A stretch of DNA of 7,337 bases, from assembly GCA_007120095.1 (NCBI GenBank), contig SKOM01000104.1, positions 1 to 7,337 of the forward strand, in the 5' to 3' direction. The position numbers and the translations under genes are program-made. Of the stretch, positions 1 through 5,890 are shown piece by piece; the stretch's first letter is position 1; every line of letters begins with the position of its first letter. The DNA comes from Candidatus Competibacteraceae bacterium. GTDB lineage: Bacteria > Pseudomonadota > Gammaproteobacteria > Competibacterales > Competibacteraceae. The notes beneath the pieces are model-generated. The model was not told the DNA's origin, did not search any database, and was given only the letters and a program-made list of their open reading frames with translations.

Positions 1-24
1 CGCGGATGCAGCCCCGATTGGTTG

Positions 25-312
25 CTATACGGCAGCGGCATGCCACTCATCAGGGGTTAGTGCTTTGATATTGAGCGCATGAATATCCGTCTGCATCAAG
101 TCGGCCAGGGCCGCATAAACCTGACGGTGACGGGCTAAGGGCGCCTGCCCCCGAAACGCCTCAGCAACGACTAGGACTTTAAAGTGTCCACGGCCGTCAC
201 GCGCTCCAGCGTGGCCGATATGGCGGGCGCTGTCATCGATCACATTAATCAGCTCAGGGACTAAAGCCTGGTGTAAAGCGTGTTCAATCCGGGCGATACG
301 TTCTGCAGTCAT
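25..312 (-). CDS. BolA family protein
   Basis: This 95-residue protein has the whole BolA fold. BolA-family proteins pair with monothiol glutaredoxins and are involved in Fe-S cluster handling, and E. coli BolA also affects cell shape and stress gene expression. The recognisable core is GRGHFKVLVV at residues 40-49, the RHRQVY helix at 61-66, and the C-terminal HALNIKALTPDEW at 78-90, whose histidine is the usual cluster or partner ligand. The ATG at 312 is chosen because the family normally begins with a short helix like MTAERIARIE. The frame stays open upstream to an ATG at 402, but those 30 extra residues resemble no BolA and run into the yciO scar. No convincing Shine-Dalgarno precedes 312. 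yciI lies on the same strand but about 3.4 kb upstream, apparently separated from it by an insertion. The family call is firm; the subgroup (BolA versus IbaG/YrbA-like) is not. Confidence 0.9.
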   Translation of the reverse strand: MTAERIARIEHALHQALVPELINVIDDSARHIGHAGARDGRGHFKVLVVAEAFRGQAPLARHRQVYAALADLMQTDIHALNIKALTPDEWHAAAV

Positions 313-376
313 AAGTTTACGCGGGAATCTGGGTTGGTTTGAGTTCGAATCCACAACAATAGCCGTAACTGTCTTC

Positions 377-470
377 ATTGTGCAAGCGGTTGCAGGAGGC
401 ATGAGGGCGGCAAGGGTGATTGCCTATTCCACGGATTCCGGCTACGCTTTCGGCTGGCTGATTAATGATA
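377..470 (+). pseudogene. decayed 5' fragment of a second yciO copy
   Basis: Bases 416-470 match bases 5319-5373 of the intact yciO gene at 49 of 55 positions, in the same reading frame. The translation reads VIAYSTDSGYAFGWLIND against VIAYPTDSSYAFGWLIDD (YciO residues 29-46). Weaker similarity continues upstream (IVQAV against LIRQAV) with a one-codon length difference. The invariant proline of the YPTDS motif is a serine here. Similarity stops abruptly at 470, and the rest of the gene is absent. The open frame runs on into unrelated sequence and ends at a TGA at 500-502, inside the start of the next gene. It is a non-functional relic, either a partial duplication of the local gene or a piece carried in from a relative. 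Confidence 0.8.
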
Positions 471-481
471 GCCCCCAATCC

Positions 482-487
482 AAGGAG
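482..487 (+). promoter_or_regulatory. ribosome binding site of the FAD/Fe-S oxidoreductase
   Basis: AAGGAG lies 7 bases before the ATG at 495. It decides the start: the in-frame ATG at 465 lies inside the yciO remnant and has no such site. The site is in the roughly 24 bases between the end of the yciO similarity and the start codon, so it probably came with the oxidoreductase gene. Confidence 0.8.
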
Positions 488-494
488 CCTGTGC

Positions 495-3350
495 ATGCAT
501 GATGACGCTTCCCCCGACGGCATTGCCCCAGCCGGTGATATTGATGCCTTTCGGGCCGATATTGCGGCCCTCCTGCCGATTGATCGGCTTGTCGATGACC
601 CGCTGCGCCGACTCGCCTACGGCACTGATGCCAGTTTCTATAGGCTGATACCCCAACTGGTGCTGAAACCCGACACCGAGGATCAGGTCGCAGCAATCCT
701 CAGCGCCGCCGCTCGCCACCGGATTCCCCTGACGTTCCGTGCTGCAGGAACCAGCCTTTCAGGGCAGGCAATCACAGATTCGGTACTCGTTCAGATCGGC
801 CGTGCGTGGGCGGGCATGAAAGTCGAGGAGAATGGCGCTGGTGTGGATGTCGGCCCGGCTGCGATCGGCGGGCATGTCAATGCTGCACTGAAGCGGCATG
901 GACGAAGGTTCGGCCCCGATCCCGCATCCATCGACAGTGCGCATGTGGGCGGCATTGTTGCCAATAACGCTGGCGGCATGGTCTGCGGAACCACTCAGAC
1001 CAGCTACGCTACCGTCACCTCGATGCGCATTCTGCTGGCAGATGGCACGTTGCTCGACACTGCGGATATGGCCAGTCGCGAGGCGTTCAGCCGCAGCCAC
1101 AAGGCGCTTCTGTCGGAACTGGCCGCAATGCGCCGTGAAGTTCTGGCGAACATACCGCTCGCCGAACGGATCGCCCGCAAATTCTCGATCAAGAACACTT
1201 GCGGCTATAGCCTGAACGCGCTGATCGACTTCGAAGATCCGATCAACATCCTCACGCGCCTGATGGTCGGTTCCGAGGGCACACTTGGTTTCATGTCCCG
1301 TATCCGCTTCCGTACTGTTGCCGATCCCGCCTTGAAATCGACAGCCTTGGTGTTCTTCCCGACGATGCGGGCGGCTTGCGAAGCGGCGCCAGTGCTCAAG
1401 AAGACGCTGGTGGACACGGTCGAGTTGATGGACAGATCCTCCCTGCGTTCGGTGGAGGGACGGCCGGGGATACCGCGCGAAATTGCTGAACTTGGTGATG
1501 ACGCTGCCGCGTTGTTGATCGAAACCCGCGCTGACGACGAAGCAACGCTGGCAAGCCGTCGCGCGACGATCAAAGCCGCGCTTTCAGGTGTCAAGACGCT
1601 TGGCCCGATCACGTTTTCCGAAGATCCCGAGCGCCGCCAGCAGCTTTGGGCCGTGCGCAAGGGCGCCTTCCCGTCGGCGGGGGCGATGCGCGCCCCAGGC
1701 ACCTCGGTCATAATTGAGGATATCGCCGTCACGATAGACCAGTTGCCTGATGCGACGGCGGGCCTGCGTGATCTTTGCAACCGGCACGGCTATCCGCAGA
1801 GCATTATCTGGGGCCATGTTTTGGAGGGCAATGTACATTTCGTGATCACCCCGGATTTCTCCAAGCATGGCGAGATCGAACGCTATGACGCTCTGATGGA
1901 CGATCTCACCCGTCTCATCGTGAAGACGCACGACGGATCGTTGAAGGCCGAGCACGGGACGGGACGCAACATGGCCCCTTTCGTCGAGATGGAGTGGGGA
2001 TCTGAAGCCTTTGATCTGATGCGCCGGATTAAGCTGCTGCTTGATCCGGAGGGCATCCTCAATCCAGATGTGCTCCTGACAAAAGACACCCGGTTGCATC
2101 TGCGCAACATCAAGCCACTCCCTGTCGCTGCGCCACTGATTGACAAATGTATCGAATGCGGCTTTTGTGAAAGTGTTTGCCCATCCGCAGGGTATACACT
2201 TACTCCACGCCAGCGGATCGTCGGCCTGCGGGAAATCCGCAGGCTTGAAGCGACGGGCGAGGACAGCGCGCGGTTGAAGTCCCTGAAGGCGGCATATCCG
2301 CATCAAGCGATTGACAGTTGTGCCGTAGACAGCCTGTGCGCCACAGCCTGTCCGGTTGGCATCGACACGGGTGCCATGATGAAGGTACTGCGGATCGAAC
2401 GACGTGGAAGGTTGGCGCGCTGGGTGGCGGCACGGATCGGGCGCAACTTTGCTACCGTTGCATGGGTCATGCGCAAAGGCCTTGGTGCCGCTGATATGCT
2501 GCACCGGATGATCGGCACAAAAACCATGTCTGCGCTGGCGCGCGGCGTACGGCGGCTATCTGGAAACCGACTGCCGTTTTGGACACCGGCAATGCCCGGT
2601 GCGGGTGGTTTAGCTCGCTTGCCGGCGCTGCGCGCAGGACGTCCGCGCGTGGTCTATTTCCCGAGTTGCGCCAGCCGCGCCATGGGTCCCGCACGCGCCG
2701 ATCCCGACCGACGGGTGCTTTCGGAACCCGTAGTCGCATTGCTTGATCGTGCGGGCTTCGACGTGGTCTACCCTCCGACCCCGGGACGATTGTGTTGTGG
2801 CCAGCCATTCGAGAGCAAAGGTCTAATGGACGAGGCCACGCACAAGGCCAGTGAACTGGAGGAGGCGCTGTGGCAGGCCAGCCGACAAGGACGCGATCCG
2901 GTCGTTTTCGACACCAGCCCTTGCGCAATGCGCGCGATGCGTGGGCGCGAGCGTGCGCTTGAACTTTTTGATTTACCAGATTTCCTGCAGGCGTATGTGT
3001 TGCCGTACCTGACAGTCAAACCGCAAACCGCTCCCGTCGCGCTTCATGTCACCTGCAGCACGATCAAGCGCGGTGCCGAAAGCCCGCTGGCCACGCTGGC
3101 CGCAGCCTGTGCACCGGAAGTGATCCGGCCCACAGGCATCGCCTGTTGCGGATGGTCCGGCGAGCGTGGCTTCATGCTGCCAGAGCTGAATGCCAACGCA
3201 CTTGCCAGCCTGTCCGGCGCGCTTCCCGACAACGTGGCCGAAGGCGTTTCATCCAGCCGCACCTGCGAGATCGGTCTAAGCCTGCACAGTGATCGGCCCT
3301 ATCGTCACATTGCCTATCTACTCGAGCGCTGTTCACGCCCGCAGGACTAG
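495..3350 (+). CDS. FAD-binding and 4Fe-4S oxidoreductase, Dld-II/YdiJ-type D-2-hydroxyacid (D-lactate) dehydrogenase
   Basis: This 951-residue single-chain enzyme probably oxidises D-lactate or a related D-2-hydroxyacid and passes electrons through flavin and Fe-S clusters to the respiratory chain from the inner face of the membrane. No signal peptide or membrane segment is evident. Domains in order: a FAD_binding_4 domain (about 45-185) with the pyrophosphate loop RAAGTSLSGQA at 82-92 and AHVGGIVANNAGG from 149; a FAD oxidase C domain (about 265-525) with GHVLEGNVHF at 440-449 and EHGTG at 486-490; a ferredoxin domain with C552, C555, C558 and C562-P, then C609, C615 and C619-P; and two CCG domains with C725, CC at 767-768, C854 and CC at 884-885. 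All motifs are intact. Length fits Pseudomonas Dld-II (about 940) better than E. coli YdiJ (about 1018). Substrate is inferred: D-2-hydroxyglutarate is an alternative, and no lactate permease or regulator is adjacent. It sits between two broken genes, suggesting acquisition. Confidence 0.9.
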   Translation: MHDDASPDGIAPAGDIDAFRADIAALLPIDRLVDDPLRRLAYGTDASFYRLIPQLVLKPDTEDQVAAILSAAARHRIPLTFRAAGTSLSGQAITDSVLVQIGRAWAGMKVEENGAGVDVGPAAIGGHVNAALKRHGRRFGPDPASIDSAHVGGIVANNAGGMVCGTTQTSYATVTSMRILLADGTLLDTADMASREAFSRSHKALLSELAAMRREVLANIPLAERIARKFSIKNTCGYSLNALIDFEDPINILTRLMVGSEGTLGFMSRIRFRTVADPALKSTALVFFPTMRAACEAAPVLKKTLVDTVELMDRSSLRSVEGRPGIPREIAELGDDAAALLIETRADDEATLASRRATIKAALSGVKTLGPITFSEDPERRQQLWAVRKGAFPSAGAMRAPGTSVIIEDIAVTIDQLPDATAGLRDLCNRHGYPQSIIWGHVLEGNVHFVITPDFSKHGEIERYDALMDDLTRLIVKTHDGSLKAEHGTGRNMAPFVEMEWGSEAFDLMRRIKLLLDPEGILNPDVLLTKDTRLHLRNIKPLPVAAPLIDKCIECGFCESVCPSAGYTLTPRQRIVGLREIRRLEATGEDSARLKSLKAAYPHQAIDSCAVDSLCATACPVGIDTGAMMKVLRIERRGRLARWVAARIGRNFATVAWVMRKGLGAADMLHRMIGTKTMSALARGVRRLSGNRLPFWTPAMPGAGGLARLPALRAGRPRVVYFPSCASRAMGPARADPDRRVLSEPVVALLDRAGFDVVYPPTPGRLCCGQPFESKGLMDEATHKASELEEALWQASRQGRDPVVFDTSPCAMRAMRGRERALELFDLPDFLQAYVLPYLTVKPQTAPVALHVTCSTIKRGAESPLATLAAACAPEVIRPTGIACCGWSGERGFMLPELNANALASLSGALPDNVAEGVSSSRTCEIGLSLHSDRPYRHIAYLLERCSRPQD

Positions 3351-3586
3351 AGCGCATTCAGGCCTTCGCCTTTGAGCCATGTATACTGTTCACCAACAAC
3401 CCGTCGGAACGGGATCTGCGCCCCGCCAAGGTGAAGCAAAAGGTCAGCGGAGGCTTTCGCACTCAAGCGGGCGCACGGGTCTATGTCCACCTACAGGCGG
3501 TGATCTCGACCTTTCGCAAGCAAAACATCAACGTGTTTAAAGCGTTGTGCAACCTGTTTTCCGGCTTGCCGATCACCGCGTCGTGA
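3351..3586 (+). pseudogene. IS66-family transposase, C-terminal remnant
   Basis: The frame ending at the TGA of 3584-3586 encodes about 78 residues typical of the end of an IS66 TnpC/DDE transposase: TNNPSERDLRPAKVKQKVSG, then GGFRTQAGARVYVHLQ and ISTFRKQNINVFKAL. The NNxxERDLR block lies in the catalytic region of IS66 transposases, and the K-x-K-x-SGGFR stretch is characteristic. There is no start codon in frame. The similarity begins within a few bases of the TAG that ends the oxidoreductase gene, so the first several hundred residues, and any tnpA or tnpB, are missing. It cannot be active. I did not identify a terminal inverted repeat or a target duplication. It marks the right edge of the block inserted between yciI and bolA. 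Confidence 0.85.
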
Positions 3587-3686
3587 GGGGGCGAGGTAGG
3601 TAGTTACTTCGAATGTACTGTACTGAGGTTGGCGCGTATGGCGTTTGCAGGTGAGCCGACCTACGCCCTCCAGGCTAGGGAAAATG
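3587..3686. other. short intergenic stretch after the IS66 remnant
   Basis: No coding sequence is recognised here. It probably holds what is left of the IS66 right end plus the original DNA downstream of yciI. Small symmetric elements are visible: GTAC-T-GTAC at 3615-3623, and AGGT (3649-3652) with ACCT (3659-3662), flanked by GGCG (3640-3643) and CGCC (3664-3667). These could form an imperfect hairpin below yciI, but there is no T-tract, so a terminator is not claimed. Confidence 0.4.
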
Positions 3687-3989
3687 TCATTGAGGAAACA
3701 CCCGTTTAAAGGGTCGAACGTCAACCTCAGCATACACCCCAGCAGCGACATAGGGATCAGCCTCCGCCCACGCCGAGGCCGCTTCCAGTGAATCGAACTC
3801 AGCGATAATTAAACTGCCGCTGAAACCGGCGGCTCCCGGATCACTACTGTCAATGGCCGGAAACGGCCCGGCCAGCACCAGCCGACCTTGCTGCTGCAAG
3901 TCCTGAAGGCGTTCGAGGTGCGCCGGACGGGCTTCAAGCCGCTTGGGCAGACTGTCGGTTTGGTCATGGGCAATAATGGCGTAGAGCAT
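3687..3989 (-). CDS. YciI family protein
   Basis: This 100-residue protein covers the complete YciI domain, a ferredoxin-like alpha/beta fold of poorly defined, possibly enzymatic, function. Family hallmarks are the opening MLYAIIAHD, the conserved histidine in RPAHLERL (H24), LAGPF at 39-43, and the aspartate of ADPYVAAGVY (D78), which with the histidine forms the proposed active pair. The ending VRPFKRVF is also typical. The ATG at 3989 is preceded by AGGA (4000-3997) seven bases away, a good ribosome binding site. It reads divergently from the metallopeptidase gene at 4136. YciI and BolA genes are, from memory, close neighbours in many gammaproteobacteria; here bolA lies about 3.4 kb downstream beyond the inserted block. 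Confidence 0.93.
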   Translation of the reverse strand: MLYAIIAHDQTDSLPKRLEARPAHLERLQDLQQQGRLVLAGPFPAIDSSDPGAAGFSGSLIIAEFDSLEAASAWAEADPYVAAGVYAEVDVRPFKRVFPQ

Positions 3990-4070
3990 GATCGTGTCCT
4001 GTTATGAAAATGTGGTCTTACGGGCAACGTAAAGCAGGTTGAGCCAGTCGCCAACTTAACACAACACCGG

Positions 4071-4107
4071 TGACTTGTGAGTCAGCGGGTTCATACCGCA
4101 TTATAGT
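4071..4107 (+). promoter_or_regulatory. possible promoter and small inverted repeat between yciI and the metallopeptidase gene
   Basis: The divergent intergenic region (3990-4135) must hold start signals for both genes. On the plus strand TATAGT at 4102-4107 is a good -10 match 28 bases before the metallopeptidase ATG, but no matching -35 lies at 17 bases; TTGTGA at 4075-4080 is 21 bases away. A perfect 5-base inverted repeat, TGACT-TGTG-AGTCA, occupies 4071-4084 and could be an operator half-site pair. Both assignments are tentative. Confidence 0.3.
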
Positions 4108-4135
4108 AAGCAATGTTGTTTTTGGAGTCCCCACA

Positions 4136-5101
4136 ATGCGTGTTTTTGCCAACCCGGTAGGTGCCGGCTCTCTCTGGTTCGACAACCTCGCCACGGCCGA
4201 AGGTACGCCTGTCGCCTACGACCCCCAGGCTCGGGCTTTCTTGCCGATGCCGCCGTTCTGTGCCAACCGGAACCGAATCGGGTGTAACTGGATAGCGCCG
4301 CAAGAGGGGGCATTCTGCCGATCTTGTGCCATGACGGCCTTGGCGCCTGATCCGTCGATCCCCAATGCCATCCCCAACTGGGCACAGACCGAGGCGGCTA
4401 AGCGGTGGGTACTGGATAATTTGGGTCACTGGCATTGGTTTCGCCCGGAAGATCCGGGGGCGCGACCCGTGTTTCATATGCTGGCTGAAGGGCCGACGCC
4501 GGTTCTGATGGGACATGCTGAAGGCGTGGTGACCATCAGTGTGGCGGAAGTAGACCCCGTCCTGCTCACCACCCGTCGCGAGGCGCTGCAAGAACCTTAC
4601 CGAACCATGATAGGTCACATGCGCCACGAGATTGCCCACATGCTCTGGTGGCGGCTAAGCCTTCGTGAGGATTTTCTCGATGCCTTCCGTGCTACATTCG
4701 GTGACGAACGGATTGATTACTCAGCGGCGCTTCGATACCACTACGAAAATGGCCCGCCGACGGAGTGGACACAGTATTATCTGACCAGTTACGCCTCGGC
4801 ACATCCCCATGAGGATTTGGCGGAAACGGTAGCACACCTGCTGCACCTGACCGATATCGCGGATAGTCTCGTGGCCACTGGTCTATCAGCGCCCCAGATA
4901 CCACAACCCGGCTGGAACCCTTATTCAGAGCCTGATGCCGAGCGGCTGATCCACACCGCCGTCGCGCTCACTGTGAGCATCAACCAGATCAATCGTTCCA
5001 TGGGGTTATCAGATCTCTATCCGTTCGTGCTGTCAAACCATGCCCGTCATAAAATGGTATTTGTGCATAACTGGTTGCGACGGGGTGCCCAGGGGCTTTG
5101 A
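4136..5101 (+). CDS. putative zinc-binding metallopeptidase (Peptidase_Mx / zinc-ribbon type)
   Basis: This 321-residue protein resembles a family of predicted cytoplasmic zinc metallopeptidases of unknown substrate, with an N-terminal cysteine-rich region and a C-terminal HExxH domain. The start at 4136 is supported by GGAG at 4124-4127, eight bases before the ATG; a GTG at 4070 in the same frame has no such site. The active-site motif is HEIAH at residues 164-168, within GHMRHEIAHMLWW. A second conserved block, HPHEDLAETVAHLLHL from 223, probably supplies the remaining ligand. C42, C50, C61 and C64 form the retained zinc site. The four cysteines expected earlier in the family are replaced (N6, G9, T20, G23), although the surrounding LWFDN and VAYDP are preserved. 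No signal peptide or membrane segment is visible. It lies 133 bases upstream of yciO on the same strand. Family is fairly sure; activity and role are not known. Confidence 0.85.
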   Translation: MRVFANPVGAGSLWFDNLATAEGTPVAYDPQARAFLPMPPFCANRNRIGCNWIAPQEGAFCRSCAMTALAPDPSIPNAIPNWAQTEAAKRWVLDNLGHWHWFRPEDPGARPVFHMLAEGPTPVLMGHAEGVVTISVAEVDPVLLTTRREALQEPYRTMIGHMRHEIAHMLWWRLSLREDFLDAFRATFGDERIDYSAALRYHYENGPPTEWTQYYLTSYASAHPHEDLAETVAHLLHLTDIADSLVATGLSAPQIPQPGWNPYSEPDAERLIHTAVALTVSINQINRSMGLSDLYPFVLSNHARHKMVFVHNWLRRGAQGL

Positions 5102-5140
5102 GCGCATTATCGCGCTGCTATCAAGCATGGCACATAAGCA

Positions 5141-5196
5141 CAACATGTTGACAGCGGATTGTTAACTCGACCTAAGTAGCGACAATACCTTATCAT
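5141..5196 (+). promoter_or_regulatory. candidate promoter region for yciO-trpS-scpA
   Basis: The 133-base gap before yciO contains a perfect TTGACA at 5148-5153, partly inside the 10-base palindrome CAACATGTTG (5141-5150). The best -10 at normal spacing is poor (around 5172-5178). A second option is TCGACC at 5167-5172 with TATCAT at 5191-5196, spaced 18 bases. A weak hairpin (AGCGC 5101-5105 with GCGCT 5112-5116) follows the metallopeptidase stop but has no T-tract. A promoter here is plausible because the gap is the largest on this strand before the gene cluster, but the exact elements are uncertain. Confidence 0.35.
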
Positions 5197-5234
5197 GCGC
5201 CATTGGTTATTCATGCCTAAGTTTGGATCTGCCC

Positions 5235-5855
5235 ATGAGTCAATTTTTTCAACTTCACCCGGATAACCCTCAAGCTCGCCTGATCCGCCAAGCGGTTGCC
5301 ATCCTGCGTGCAGGCGGGGTGATCGCCTACCCCACGGATTCCAGCTACGCTTTCGGTTGGCTGATTGATGATAAAGCCGCCATGAACCGGGTTGAGCACC
5401 TGCGCCAAACCGACCGCAATCATAATTTCACCGTCGTGTGTCGTGATCTTGCCGATATCGGAATGTATGCGCGGATTGAAAATGCCCAGTTCCGCATGAT
5501 TAAAGCCGCTACACCGGGGCCGTTTACCTTTATACTACCGGCTACTAAAGAATTGCCGCGGCGCTTGCATAATCCCAAGCGCAAAAGCATCGGGATTCGC
5601 ATTCCCGATAATGCGATTGTTCAAGCACTGCTGGCTGAACTGAGCGAGCCGCTGATGTCCAGCACCCTGATCCTGCCGGGCGACGAATTGCCGCTGAATG
5701 ATGCCGATATCATTCGTGATCGCCTGGAGCATCACGTCGAGCTGGTCATCGACGGTGGAGCGTGTCCGCTGGAACCCACCACGATAGTTGATCTCACCGA
5801 AGATCCGCCCCAATTATTACGCCAGGGGCGGGGTGACGCCAGCCTGTTTCTGTAA
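5235..5855 (+). CDS. yciO: YciO, TsaC/Sua5-family protein
   Basis: This 206-residue protein has the same length and the same opening as E. coli YciO (MSQFF then HPDNPQ). It belongs to the Sua5/YrdC/YwlC superfamily, whose TsaC and Sua5 members make threonylcarbamoyl-AMP for the t6A base of tRNA. YciO is a separate branch that in E. coli does not replace TsaC, so its role is less certain. Visible motifs are YPTDS at 32-36, HNFT at 63-66, TPGPFTFIL at 93-101, the basic KRKSIGIRIP at 115-124, and PTTIVDLT at 181-188. The ATG at 5235 is preferred; a TTG at 5223 would add four residues. trpS follows after 35 bases, so the two are probably one transcript. A diverged fragment of a second copy lies about 4.8 kb to the left. 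Confidence 0.93.
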   Translation: MSQFFQLHPDNPQARLIRQAVAILRAGGVIAYPTDSSYAFGWLIDDKAAMNRVEHLRQTDRNHNFTVVCRDLADIGMYARIENAQFRMIKAATPGPFTFILPATKELPRRLHNPKRKSIGIRIPDNAIVQALLAELSEPLMSSTLILPGDELPLNDADIIRDRLEHHVELVIDGGACPLEPTTIVDLTEDPPQLLRQGRGDASLFL

Positions 5856-5890
5856 ACTACCCTCCATCTACTGTTAGAGTTAATCGTTCT

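Noticed and set aside
335..360. A TTCGAATCC string resembling the T-loop of a tRNA, which might mark an integration site.
   Set aside because: The bases around it do not pair as a T-stem, no other tRNA arm is present, and the same string is not seen at the other end of the block.
465..494. A start for the oxidoreductase at ATG 465, adding ten residues.
   Set aside because: That ATG lies within the yciO remnant and lacks a ribosome binding site, whereas AAGGAG is well placed for the ATG at 495.
1584..2504. A 306-codon open frame on the minus strand inside the oxidoreductase gene.
   Set aside because: It is the antisense shadow of a high-GC coding region; its translation shows no recognisable domain and the plus-strand frame is fully accounted for by conserved motifs.
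3348..5108. The shared 9-mer GAGCGCATT after the oxidoreductase stop (about 3349) and after the metallopeptidase stop (about 5100), as a possible direct repeat bounding a mobile unit.
   Set aside because: A 9-base match is expected many times by chance in 7 kb, it does not extend, and the first copy lies within the IS66 remnant frame.
5101..5116. The hairpin AGCGC-ATTATC-GCGCT as a terminator of the metallopeptidase gene.
   Set aside because: The stem is only five base pairs and no T-rich tract follows.
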